A DNA stretch of 64,000 nt from an uncultured Myxococcales bacterium (GTDB taxonomy: Bacteria > Myxococcota > Myxococcia > Myxococcales > Myxococcaceae). A program made the translations under genes and the position numbers. Positions within the stretch are counted from its first letter, which is position 1; each line of letters begins with the position of its first letter. Location of the stretch: assembly GCA_937980205.1 (NCBI GenBank), contig CALJKW010000076.1, forward strand, positions 360,552 through 424,551, written 5' to 3'. Below are positions 16,945 to 25,026 of the stretch, in pieces. Below the pieces are notes generated by a model. It was given only the letters and a program-made list of their open reading frames with translations, was not told where the DNA came from and searched no databases.

Positions 16945-17912
16945 CCCAGGCTCCTGACTTCAAGGCGCAGCTGCTCGAGGCCGACGCCGCGCTCGGCGGG
17001 ATGCCGGCTCCCGTCGAGGCCCGGCTGCGCACGCGGCTCGGCGCCTCGCTGTACCGGCAGCGGCTGTGGTGGAGGTACCCGGTCACGGCCGTCGCGTCGT
17101 GCGCCGTCGGCGTGGTGCTCGCCTTCGTGCTGCTCAAGCCCGCCGGGCCGCGCGCGCTCGAGGGCGATCTCGTCACCACGGCCGAGACGACGGTGAAGCT
17201 CGAAGGCGCTCAGGTCCGCGTCACCCGCGCAGGGCACGTGCGGAAGGAGGCGCGAGGCATGCGGGTGGTGAGCGGCCGCGTCGAGCTCGACGTGCAGAAG
17301 CGCGCCGAGGGCGAGCCGCCGCTGCGCGTGCTCGTGAGCGACGGAGAGATCGAGGTGCGCGGTACGCGGTTTGCGGTGGATCAGATCGAGGGCGGGGGAG
17401 GCGCGGCGCTGTTGTGGGAGGGCGTCATCGTCTTCCGCGCGCCGGATGGACGCACCGTCGAGCTCAAGCCCGGCCAGTCGGTCGCGTGGCCTCTGCCGCC
17501 GGTGGCGCCGAGCAGCGAGCAGCCGACGCCGACCGAGCCGAAGCAGACCGACGAGAGCTTCACCGAGCCCGAGGCCGACGCGCTGCAGCCGCTGCCGCAG
17601 CAGCCTCAGAGCGACTGGTCCGCGCACGATCGACTCCTGCGCGCGCACATGCTGCTCGAGCGGATTCCGAAGCTGCGCGAGGCCGGCAAGCACGCGCAGG
17701 CGGCCGCAGAGCTCGAGGTCGCGATGAAGCAGGACCTGCCGGCCACCGCGCGCGAGCGCCTCTCGTGGGAGCTCGTCGACGTGTACTCGAGCGACCTCTG
17801 GGACACGGTGAAGGGCTGCCGGCGCGCGAAGGACCATCTGTGGCGCTACCCCGCGGGTCGCTTCGACGACGAAGTCCGCGCGGCGCGTACCGCCATGCAC
17901 TGCCCCAACTGA
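16941..17912 (+). CDS. FecR-domain membrane protein, probable anti-sigma factor
   Basis: 323 residues. Residues 1-45 are cytosolic and could bind the sigma factor; 46-65 form one transmembrane helix (YPVTAVASCAVGVVLAFVLL); then a FecR domain (about 75-180: VTTAETTVKLEGAQVRVT, GMRVVSGRVELDV, RVLVSDGEIEVRGTRFAV, LKPGQSVAW). A Pro/Glu-rich linker follows, and the last 110 residues are helical and TPR-like (LLERIPKLREAGKHAQAAAELE). No ZAS His/Cys zinc motif (HxxxCxxC) is seen in the N-terminus. Pairing with the sigma gene through a GTGA overlap supports the role; the signal is unknown. Confidence 0.85.
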   Translation: MTQAPDFKAQLLEADAALGGMPAPVEARLRTRLGASLYRQRLWWRYPVTAVASCAVGVVLAFVLLKPAGPRALEGDLVTTAETTVKLEGAQVRVTRAGHVRKEARGMRVVSGRVELDVQKRAEGEPPLRVLVSDGEIEVRGTRFAVDQIEGGGGAALLWEGVIVFRAPDGRTVELKPGQSVAWPLPPVAPSSEQPTPTEPKQTDESFTEPEADALQPLPQQPQSDWSAHDRLLRAHMLLERIPKLREAGKHAQAAAELEVAMKQDLPATARERLSWELVDVYSSDLWDTVKGCRRAKDHLWRYPAGRFDDEVRAARTAMHCPN

Positions 17913-17950
17913 GCCCTGCGCTTACCTGCGGTTACGTCCGATTACGTTAC

Positions 17951-17972
17951 GTCAAGGTTTGTCGAACTTGAC
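17951..17972 (+). terminator. Possible stem-loop after the FecR-type gene
   Basis: GTCAAG and CTTGAC flank a 10-base spacer, 39 bases past the stop codon. No T-run follows. It may be a weak terminator or simply part of the odd sequence that begins here. Confidence 0.3.
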
Positions 17973-18063
17973 CTGTTTCGTAGTTTCTGAGACAAAGCGG
18001 CTCCCAAAGCCTGACAGAAGAAGATCGCTGCTAATCGAGGTTTTGCGTGCGGCGGGGGTAACG

Positions 18064-18269
18064 ATGCGCGTGCTTGTCGTTGCAGCGATTCTCATGTCGG
18101 CTTGCCTTCTTCCCGACGAAGAAAGGCAGCCTCTCAAGTCGACCGCGCGCGTGACTGGTGCAGGTCCGAGCTGGAGCGAAACAAGGCTCTCTGCAAGGGC
18201 TACTGCGAAGCAAAAGAGGAAGGGTTGCCGCCAGAGAAAAAGAAAAAACTGCAACAGGGGTGCGACTGA
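18064..18269 (+). pseudogene. Small lipoprotein gene interrupted by an apparent frameshift
   Basis: An ATG with a good upstream GGGGGT site opens a lipoprotein signal (MRVLVVAAILMSAC). After about residue 25 the frame loses coding character. The -1 frame instead reads DWCRSELERNKALCKGYCEA and ends with QQGCD and a stop that overlaps the ATG of the next gene (TGATG). Regular Cys spacing and the stop-start overlap argue that the second frame is the true C-terminus. So a one- or two-base indel, a sequencing error, or less likely recoding separates the halves. No canonical slippery heptamer was seen at the junction. Confidence 0.5.
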
Positions 18270-18820
18270 TGCTGAGGGCTCCTAGGTCCTTCCAATCGCT
18301 CGCCGCCTGCGTGCTCGCGAACTGCGCGAGCCTCGCTCCGGCGACGCTGCTTCCGGAAAGTGGCGTTTACGTCCTCCAATCTCCAAGTCACGCGCACACC
18401 AAGGTTCGAGTCGTCCGCGACGGCGATGTGGCGGTGATGGTGTGGCTGAACGACAAGTCGGAGGGCTGTTGTGCGCCTAAGGATGAGCCGTGCGACGAAA
18501 GCAAGAGCAGCCGCCATGGCGTTAGGGGCTACGAACTACGACGAGACGGTATCTACGAGTTAGACGGCGGTGATCTGGAGGTTCCGGTGCGACTGCAAGT
18601 GGGCTACGAATGGACTCTGCCACGTCGACCCGCATCGAACTGCGACTTCGTCCGACGCATCGCCGCCGTGGATTCAGTCGGGATAACAGTCACGACGCAT
18701 CTAAGTTGCACTGATGAGGCTCCGAGACTCATCGACACGGAGCGTTGGCGCAAGGGTCGAGGAATTGAAGAGACGGAGATTGCGACAGGGACCAAGATCC
18801 TGATGACGAAAACCCAATGA
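18269..18820 (+). CDS. Hypothetical secreted or lipoprotein in atypical DNA
   Basis: 183 residues. The N-terminus (SFQSLAACVLANCASLAPA) looks like an export signal, with Cys residues that could act as lipobox. The mature part is beta-rich (SGVYVLQS, KVRVVRDGDVAVMVWLND) with a CCAPKDEPC cluster and a Trp-containing strand YEWTLPRR. No family recognised. It starts on a TGATG overlap with the interrupted gene before it. Third-position GC is clearly lower than in neighbouring operons, pointing to a different origin. Confidence 0.5.
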   Translation: MLRAPRSFQSLAACVLANCASLAPATLLPESGVYVLQSPSHAHTKVRVVRDGDVAVMVWLNDKSEGCCAPKDEPCDESKSSRHGVRGYELRRDGIYELDGGDLEVPVRLQVGYEWTLPRRPASNCDFVRRIAAVDSVGITVTTHLSCTDEAPRLIDTERWRKGRGIEETEIATGTKILMTKTQ

Positions 18821-18972
18821 AAATGACGGGTCGCTCCAGATTGAGCCGATGTTGTCGGTTGTGGCGTTGCCGCAGAGCGTCGCGATGGTGAACGCGCACC
18901 CGCCGCCGGAGTTTGCCCGCATGTTCGGACTCGGAGCGTCATCGTTCCTCGCTTGGGAGGCTCAACTCGGTC

Positions 18973-18990
18973 GTACGTGGATAGCGTGTC
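18973..18990 (+). repeat. Inverted repeat, left arm
   Basis: gtacgtggatagcgtgtc, exact reverse complement of the arm at 19089-19106. The spacer is 98 bases. Just outside the left arm and just outside the right arm the same octamer ctcggtcg (or its near copy) occurs in direct orientation, so the arms look like the product of an inversion rather than a simple hairpin. Confidence 0.8.
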
Positions 18991-19088
18991 GCGCAACAGG
19001 ACGCCCAACCGATCGATCCGACTCGCGGAGGCCGTTCATGACTCTCATCGCTCCGTCGCCAAGCGATCGAAATTACGGGAGGCTGCGT

Positions 19089-19106
19089 GACACGCTATCC
19101 ACGTAC
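19089..19106 (-). repeat. Inverted repeat, right arm
   Basis: gacacgctatccacgtac, perfect partner of the arm at 18973-18990. It ends about 20 bases before the Rhs-like coding remnant, so it may mark the point at which the Rhs gene was truncated. Confidence 0.8.
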
Positions 19107-19126
19107 ACTCGGTCGCAGCACGTCGC

Positions 19127-19455
19127 AGCACGCCAGCGTACGCATATGCAGGGAACAATCCCATCGCGTTCTACGATCCGGACGGCCGGACCATGAAGCC
19201 CGGGCAAATGACGAACGCGCTTGGTCCGTTTCAGAATAATCCGCCGCCAGGCTGGGGCGGCCCACGACCCGGTGATTGCGGTGGCGGCGGGTCTGGGGGT
19301 CCTGGCGGGGGCGGCGGCCCTCATGCACAATGGAGCGAGAAACGCTCGCGACGCTTGCGAGCATTGGCGCGGGGCTTTGTATCGCCCGAGGGGGAAGTGT
19401 CTACGAATGCGCCAGCAAGGCGCTCGACTTCTTCAATCGTTGCTTGACGTGGTGA
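19127..19455 (+). pseudogene. C-terminal remnant of an Rhs repeat protein
   Basis: The frame reads AYAYAGNNPIAFYDPDGR, the hallmark end of the Rhs core cage, after which polymorphic toxin tails begin. The upstream core (the usual RYY-P--GRF--DP segment) is absent. The tail continues MKPGQMTNALGPFQNNPPPG, then turns into a Gly-rich run. Another frame meanwhile contains a plausible hydrophobic segment (VIAVAAGLGVLAGAAALMHN) and a third a short Cys-containing end. Coding signal therefore jumps between frames, consistent with decay by indels. Functionally a dead fragment of a contact-toxin gene. Confidence 0.6.
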
Positions 19456-19908
19456 ATGGTACCCGTCGAACCGAGCAGTTTGTGCATTGTCTGTATAAGA
19501 CGGGAGAGCTTTCTGACGCTGCCGCAGCTGGGAGGCGTCTGTCGAGAATGCCCCAAGAAAATCGGCCATGGCATCGTCGAAAACACACGGGAGACGCTAG
19601 AAAAGGTGTGGTGCATCAGACCGGGGAAGGGATTTGTAGCTCCGGAACACCTCCGACGACCAGACATCACGCGGCAATGGTTCGGCGCCGAACACGCCGA
19701 CACCACGAACCCAATAGCGCACGCCGAGATGGCCAAGACGTTCTTGGAGATGAACATGGTGGATGACGCACTCGTAGAGGCAGCTGTCGCCCTCTGCATG
19801 CCACTCAACGAGCGTGCTTGGTCGGCGGCGTTGGAGGTCGCGTTAGGACCCGGTGTATTGAAAGCGGGTTCGTTGCCGTTACTGCGCGCGATCATCGATC
19901 CGTCTTGA
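19456..19908 (+). CDS. Hypothetical protein downstream of the Rhs remnant
   Basis: 150 residues, ATG directly after a stop in the same frame. It contains two Cys pairs near the N-terminus (CIVC and CREC, about residues 10-32), which could bind zinc or be fortuitous. The second half is helical (AHAEMAKTFLEMNMVDDALVEAA). Position after a toxin-type Rhs tail would fit an immunity protein, but this is only inference from location. Codon use is poor compared with neighbours and the ORF may not be expressed. Confidence 0.35.
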   Translation: MVPVEPSSLCIVCIRRESFLTLPQLGGVCRECPKKIGHGIVENTRETLEKVWCIRPGKGFVAPEHLRRPDITRQWFGAEHADTTNPIAHAEMAKTFLEMNMVDDALVEAAVALCMPLNERAWSAALEVALGPGVLKAGSLPLLRAIIDPS

Positions 19909-19971
19909 TGCCGGCCCGAACGAGCGGCCGCGTGGCCACCGGATCTTCGCCGCGCGTGGTGTCACCCGATA

Positions 19972-22179
19972 ATGAGAGTCGATGACGTGGGCGAATTCAA
20001 CGCGATTTGTGCCGAGCTCGTCATAGCCGGACTTCTGGCATCTACCGCAGCCACCGCAGGCCAGTTCGCTGGTCCGTTCCCAGTTTACGCGCCTCAGAAG
20101 CGCGTCTGGCGCGTGGGGAGCAGTGCATTGGCCACGGGCGCAACCTTGCGCTACTTGTTCGCAAATCGCGGGCCATCGACGACTCTGCGTGCGATCATGT
20201 GGCGAACCGGGGCCCAATTCACGAGCGGCACGTGGACTCTCGAACTGAAACCGGGCTACGCATCGCCGCCGACTGTTGCGACAACAACGTCGATGACTCC
20301 GAACGCCTGGAATACTTGGACCATACCGAGTGGAGTTCCGCTTCCCACTGGCACAGCTTTGTTGTTCGACATTACCGCGGTGGGGAGCGCCGAAATGGAG
20401 TTCATCAACACGGGCAAGGTCTACGGTACTGCGCAGCAGGGGTTCGTCGTACCATTCGAGGACGTGCGGGTGGACACCGCCGAGGTGGTTGGAAGCACGG
20501 CATACCTCGACTTCGGAACGCTTGTCTTCATCTTGGATGGCACCGACCCATTGGCACCAGCCAACTGCGTCGGACCCGATCGCACCTGGGTGTCCGGTTG
20601 GCCCTATGATGATTTCGATGAGGTCGTTGTACCAGCTGGAGCAACGCTCTCGCAGACGGCGCTCTTTTTTTATCCCAACCAAAACCCCTCACATGACGGT
20701 TTGAGAACGTTCTCGTTCTGGCTGGAGGACGTCACAGCGACGGAAGTATGGGCCGATTTCTCTGGCCCCGGCCTGTCGCCGGTATCCCTTCGTCTGCAGC
20801 CCAACGCGGGGCTCAACGTGAACCCGCCGTATCCGAAATGGACAGCCCTCTTCGGGCCGGCGTTCGTCCCGCCGTACTTCTCCACGGGAATCACCTTCGC
20901 TGTCACGCTCAGGCCGGTGGGTGGCTCGGTGACCGTTCGCCGCTGGACGAGCGCTCTCCCCGTCGGGGGCCTCTGCGACCCGATCGCGCGTGCATCCTGG
21001 GGAGGCTCCGCTGCCCATGCAGGGGCACGCCTCGATGCCGATCTCATGTTCGGGTATGAGACCTGCCCAACCGATCGCTTCTACGCTGACGCCGACGGTG
21101 ATGGCTATGGCAACCTCTCGCGTCCGTTCGAGTTCTGTAGCTGGAACGGGTTCATGCCGGCGGGATTCGTGCCCGCGCCCTCCGATTGCGACGACACTGA
21201 CGCCAGCCGTCACCCCGGCGCCGCAGAGCTGTGCAACGGTCTCGACGACGACTGCGACGGCTTCACCGATGCACAGGACCCTGGGCTCACCGCCGCCGCT
21301 TGCGAAGTCACCGACGGCGTCTGCGCTGGCTCGACGCGGCCTGCGTCACTGTGTGTTGCAGGGGGCTGGGCCAGCTGCGGCCCGTCCCAGTACGGGTCCT
21401 CCTTCGAGACCACGGAGCTCTCGTGCGACGGGCTCGACAACGACTGCGACGGGGTCGTCGACGAAGTGGTTCTCGGCCCGTTGTGCGTGAATCAACTTGG
21501 TGTCTGTGCTGGAACTCGGACTCAGGTCTGCAGCGAAGCTCAGTGGACTGCTTGTGGTCCATCGGACTTGCCCGATTCATGGCAACCCGACGAGACGTCG
21601 TGCGACGGCCTCGACAACGACTGCGACGGGGCAGCCGATGCTGACGACGGCCAGCTTCCTGTGCCGGCCTGCGAGCTCCAGCTCGGAGTCTGTGCGGGGG
21701 CCGTTCGACCACGCGACTACTGCACGGCATCAGGCTGGCAAGCCTGCGACGGGCGGCAGTACGGGGAGCGATACCAGCCGATCGAGTCCCTTTGTGACGG
21801 TCTCGACAACGACTGTGACGGGCAACGCGACTTTCGCGATGCGGATCTCATTCTCCCGGCCTGCGAGCTTCAGCTCGGGGTTTGCGCAGGCTCCCGGCAT
21901 GCCGCGCGTCAGTGCGACGTGTCGGGATGGGAGATCTGTCAGCCGTCCGATTACGGCCAGCTCTACGAGCTGAAGGAGACCCGATGCGACGGTTGGGACA
22001 ACGACTGCGACGGCCTCATCGACGAAACGTGCAGCGGAACACCTGCGGGGTGCGGTAGCGACGGCATCTGCTCGTTTCACGCACTCGGTTGCGGCGCCGC
22101 ACCAACGGGCTCGTTCCTCCTGTTCGCGGCCGCGTTGAGCGTGGGTCGGTCGTGCCGTCGACGGGTGGCACAGCGCTGA
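19972..22179 (+). CDS. MopE-type metal-binding repeat protein with C-terminal anchor
   Basis: About 735 residues. N-terminal export signal (LVIAGLLASTAATAG); start uncertain between ATG at 19972 and an in-frame GTG at 19987. Residues 30-370 are beta-rich with no named domain. From about residue 400 there is a thrombospondin-3/MopE-like calcium segment (DADGDGYG, DCDDTDASRHPGA) and then five CDGLDNDCDG-type motifs at about residues 420, 484, 543, 607 and 671. Between them lie CxxxLGVCAG blocks, giving a period near 60. The tail GCGAAPTGSFLLFAAALS plus an Arg cluster resembles MYXO-CTERM. Such proteins are secreted surface proteins. Codon use is more neighbour-like in the repeat half than in the N-terminal half. 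Confidence 0.75.
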   Translation: MRVDDVGEFNAICAELVIAGLLASTAATAGQFAGPFPVYAPQKRVWRVGSSALATGATLRYLFANRGPSTTLRAIMWRTGAQFTSGTWTLELKPGYASPPTVATTTSMTPNAWNTWTIPSGVPLPTGTALLFDITAVGSAEMEFINTGKVYGTAQQGFVVPFEDVRVDTAEVVGSTAYLDFGTLVFILDGTDPLAPANCVGPDRTWVSGWPYDDFDEVVVPAGATLSQTALFFYPNQNPSHDGLRTFSFWLEDVTATEVWADFSGPGLSPVSLRLQPNAGLNVNPPYPKWTALFGPAFVPPYFSTGITFAVTLRPVGGSVTVRRWTSALPVGGLCDPIARASWGGSAAHAGARLDADLMFGYETCPTDRFYADADGDGYGNLSRPFEFCSWNGFMPAGFVPAPSDCDDTDASRHPGAAELCNGLDDDCDGFTDAQDPGLTAAACEVTDGVCAGSTRPASLCVAGGWASCGPSQYGSSFETTELSCDGLDNDCDGVVDEVVLGPLCVNQLGVCAGTRTQVCSEAQWTACGPSDLPDSWQPDETSCDGLDNDCDGAADADDGQLPVPACELQLGVCAGAVRPRDYCTASGWQACDGRQYGERYQPIESLCDGLDNDCDGQRDFRDADLILPACELQLGVCAGSRHAARQCDVSGWEICQPSDYGQLYELKETRCDGWDNDCDGLIDETCSGTPAGCGSDGICSFHALGCGAAPTGSFLLFAAALSVGRSCRRRVAQR

Positions 22180-22183
22180 CGGT

Positions 22184-22363
22184 TCAAGGCATTCCCCCGT
22201 CGTACGCGCCGCGGCGGCACTTGTCGTTCTCGCAGTGGAAGCCCTCGAGGCACTGGTTCTCGGGCTGCAGCGCCGACTTGTCGCACGGCTGCCCTTCCGC
22301 GTCGAAGCGGGTGAGGAACACGCAGCCGGCGAACAACAGTGCGAACAGCGCGAGCAGCCTCAC
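22184..22363 (-). CDS. Small Cys-rich lipoprotein behind the M16 peptidase
   Basis: 59 residues from a GTG start that overlaps the peptidase stop (GTGA). MRLLALFALLFAGC gives lipobox FAGC; the mature part has four cysteines in the order PC-DK...QCLEGFHCENDKC, an EGF-like or knottin-like spacing common in myxobacterial lipoproteins. Its coupling with the peptidase gene suggests they are made together; function unknown. Confidence 0.6.
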   Translation of the reverse strand: MRLLALFALLFAGCVFLTRFDAEGQPCDKSALQPENQCLEGFHCENDKCRRGAYDGGMP

Positions 22364-24945
22364 GGGCCGACCACGCTCAGCGCGCAGCGATCGAAGTCGA
22401 GCACGCGGCGAGAGACCTCCTGCACCGCCTTCGCGTCGACCGCCGCGATCTCCTCGGCGTACTTCAGGTACGCCTCGGCGCCGAGGCCGTAGAGCTCGTC
22501 GAGCGCCATCGTCGCCGCGCGCGCGCCGTTGCGCTGCAGGCCGATCTCGTGCACGCCGATGAGGTGCTCCTTCGCGCGCGAGAGCTCGGCGTCGCTCACC
22601 GGCTCGTCGCACAGGCGCTTCAGCTCGCGACGCATGCCTAAGAGCGCGGTCTCGACCTTCTCCGGGCTCGTGCCCATGTAGACGGCGAAGTAGCCGGGGT
22701 CGACGCCTTCGACCGACATGCTCGACACGCTGTACGCGAGGCTCTGCTTGTCGCGCAGCTCGAGGAACAGCCGGCCGCTCTGGCCGGAGAGCACGGTGGA
22801 CACGACATCGAGCGGGCGCCGCCACGCATCCGTCACGCGCGCGCCGGGGAAGCCGAGCACGAGGTGCGTCTGCGCTTTCTGCAGCGTGCGCTTGGCCTCG
22901 CGCGGCCCGCTCCAGGGCGGCTCGACAGGAACGGTCACACCCGGGCCGCCCGGGCTCTTCAGCTGCCCGAACGCGTCGCGCGCCCGCTTGATGACGTCGT
23001 CCGCGTCGACGTCGCCGACGACCGAGAGCACCATCTTCGAGAAGTCGACGTGGCGGGCGTGGAACGCCTTCAGCTCTGCGGGGCCGAGCTTCTCGACGGT
23101 CAGCCGCTCGCCGAGCATCGACATGCGGTACGGGTGCACCTGGTACATCGCGCGCGCGAGCTGCTCGAACGCGACCGTCGACGGCTTGTCGTCACGCGAC
23201 GCGATCGCCTGCAGCTGCACGCTGCGCTCGCGGAGGACCTCTTTCTCCGGGAACGACGGCTCCTTCATCACTTCCTGGAACAGGTCGAACGCGCGAGCGA
23301 AGTGCTTCGAGAGGAACTCGCCGCGAACCGACAGCGAGCTTCTGCCCGCGACGGCGGACATGCCGCCCGCCATCGCGTCGATCTGCTGCGAGATGGTCTC
23401 CGCGTCGCGCTTCGAGGTGCCGCGCAGCCACGCGCGCGACAGCAGCGTCGAGATGCCGTTGTCGGCTTCGGTCTCGGTCCGCAGGCCGCCGTGGAACGCC
23501 GCGCGCATCGCGAACAGCGGCACGCTGCGCTCTTCGCGCACGAGCAGGGTGGCTCCGTTCGGCAGCTTCTCGGTGACGAGCCCCGCCGTCTTGCGCGAGC
23601 TGCCGGTCACGCGCATGCCGCCCGCCGGCACCGCGGTCTTACGCGAGACGATGCTCTCGCCGTCGCCGTTGCCCACGCGCTCGAGCACGGCGCGGGCGTC
23701 GGTCTCGTCGAACGAGCAGCCCTTCGGCAACAGGCCGGTGACGATGGCGCGATCGAAGCGCAGGTAGCGGCGCGCCACGTCCACGAGCTGCTTCGGCGTC
23801 ACCTGCGCGACGGCCTCGTAGTACGCGGCCTCGCGCTCGATGCCGCCGAGCGACGCCTGGTAGTAGCCGAGCTTGCGCGCCATGCCCTGCGCGGTCTCGC
23901 GCTGGTACACCGCCTCGCTCTCGATGAGGCCCTTCACCGTGTCGAGCTCGGCGGCTTCAACCTCGCGCGCGCACAGCCCGCGCAGCACGCGCGACATCGC
24001 CTCGAACGCCTCGGTCGCCTTCTCGTGCGGAGCGGTGAAGCCCGCGGCGAACAGGCCCTCGTCGCGCGGCGTGTACGCGTAGGCGTGCACGTCGTTCACC
24101 AGGCCCCGCTTGCGCTTCACGTCGAGCGAGAGGCGCGAGCCGTCGCCCTGGCCGGCGAGCATCGCCAGCACGTCGAGCGCCGGAGTGTCGGGGTGGTCGA
24201 CGCCGGGCAGCGCGAAGGCGAGGTTGACCCACGCCTCCTTCACGTCGTCGGTCTTCAGGCACGCGCGGAAGCCGGAGACCTCGGGCTCCTTCGCGCGGGG
24301 ATGCGGAGCTCCGCGCGAGCGCCCCCAGTCGCCGCCGAACAGCTCTTCGGCCCACTGGCGCAGCTGCGCTTCGGTGAAGTCGCCGGCCGCGGCGAGCACC
24401 ATGTTCGAAGGCACGTAGTGCTTCTCGTAGAAGCTGACGACGCGCTCGCGCGTGTGCGCGCGCACGTTCGACTCGAAGCCGATCACCGGCCGGCCGTAGG
24501 GGTGCTGCGTGTAGCGCGTGGCGAACAGGTCCTTCGAGGCGCGGCGCGACGGCATGTCGAGGCTGCGCTTGATCTCCTCGCAGACGACCTCGATCTCTCG
24601 GCCGAGCTCGGCGGCGTCGAAGGCAGAGGCGCGCACCGCGTCGGCGAGCACGTCGAGGCCCTCGCGCGCGAATCGGCTCGCCATCACCACGTGGTAGGCG
24701 GTCTGATCGAACGAGGTCCACGCGTTGATCTCTCCGCCGTGGGCCTCGACGCTGCGGGCGATCTCACCCAGGCCCCGGCGCGCGGTGCCCTTGAACAGCA
24801 TGTGCTCGTGCAGGTGGGCGAGGCCGATCTCGTCGGGCGACTCGTCCGCGCTGCCGACCTTCACCCAGACCTGGAACGCCGCGACCTTTGCGGCGTGTTG
24901 CTCCTGGGCCACCACGGTGAGGCCGTTACCGAGCTGGAATTTCAT
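22360..24945 (-). CDS. M16 family zinc metallopeptidase (full-length, two M16 halves)
   Basis: 861 residues, the length of two fused M16 halves (insulinase/PqqL type). The inverted zinc motif HLHEH is at residues 44-48 (HxxEH), and the downstream glutamate region REIEVVCEEIKRSLD at about residue 120 supplies the third ligand. The second half (from about 450) has the typical LPNGATLLVREERSVPLFAMR opening but lacks HxxEH, as expected of the inactive half. No signal peptide, so it is probably cytoplasmic or exported by other means. Divergent from the coiled-coil gene with an 81-base gap. Confidence 0.92.
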   Translation of the reverse strand: MKFQLGNGLTVVAQEQHAAKVAAFQVWVKVGSADESPDEIGLAHLHEHMLFKGTARRGLGEIARSVEAHGGEINAWTSFDQTAYHVVMASRFAREGLDVLADAVRASAFDAAELGREIEVVCEEIKRSLDMPSRRASKDLFATRYTQHPYGRPVIGFESNVRAHTRERVVSFYEKHYVPSNMVLAAAGDFTEAQLRQWAEELFGGDWGRSRGAPHPRAKEPEVSGFRACLKTDDVKEAWVNLAFALPGVDHPDTPALDVLAMLAGQGDGSRLSLDVKRKRGLVNDVHAYAYTPRDEGLFAAGFTAPHEKATEAFEAMSRVLRGLCAREVEAAELDTVKGLIESEAVYQRETAQGMARKLGYYQASLGGIEREAAYYEAVAQVTPKQLVDVARRYLRFDRAIVTGLLPKGCSFDETDARAVLERVGNGDGESIVSRKTAVPAGGMRVTGSSRKTAGLVTEKLPNGATLLVREERSVPLFAMRAAFHGGLRTETEADNGISTLLSRAWLRGTSKRDAETISQQIDAMAGGMSAVAGRSSLSVRGEFLSKHFARAFDLFQEVMKEPSFPEKEVLRERSVQLQAIASRDDKPSTVAFEQLARAMYQVHPYRMSMLGERLTVEKLGPAELKAFHARHVDFSKMVLSVVGDVDADDVIKRARDAFGQLKSPGGPGVTVPVEPPWSGPREAKRTLQKAQTHLVLGFPGARVTDAWRRPLDVVSTVLSGQSGRLFLELRDKQSLAYSVSSMSVEGVDPGYFAVYMGTSPEKVETALLGMRRELKRLCDEPVSDAELSRAKEHLIGVHEIGLQRNGARAATMALDELYGLGAEAYLKYAEEIAAVDAKAVQEVSRRVLDFDRCALSVVGP

Positions 24946-25026
24946 TCGCCCCCTCTCTTAGCCACGGCACGAGATGGTTGCATAGGAGGCGGACTCAAAA
25001 CGGCATGTTAGGCTCCGGGCGCTCCC

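Larger units (their letters stand above)
18821..19126. other. Gene-poor stretch left of the Rhs remnant
   Basis: Short open frames exist on both strands, but none has an export signal, recognised motif or convincing start. It carries the left and right arms of an 18-base inverted repeat and ends where the Rhs-like reading begins. Most likely debris of past insertions or recombination. Confidence 0.5.

Noticed and set aside
19401..19895. Minus-strand ORF opposite the post-Rhs hypothetical gene
   Set aside because: No signal or motif; the plus strand follows the Rhs orientation and has a better start position.
19879..20682. Minus-strand ORF at the 5' end of the MopE-type gene, suspected transposase remnant because of Cys-rich pieces
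   Set aside because: The CGGCGRC-type stretch is the complement of low-GC coding sequence; no DDE or zinc-ribbon order found.
22184..22825. Longer minus-strand frame covering the small lipoprotein and the end of the M16 gene
   Set aside because: Only the last 59 codons, from the GTG that overlaps the peptidase stop, have a lipobox; the rest is an out-of-frame shadow of the peptidase.
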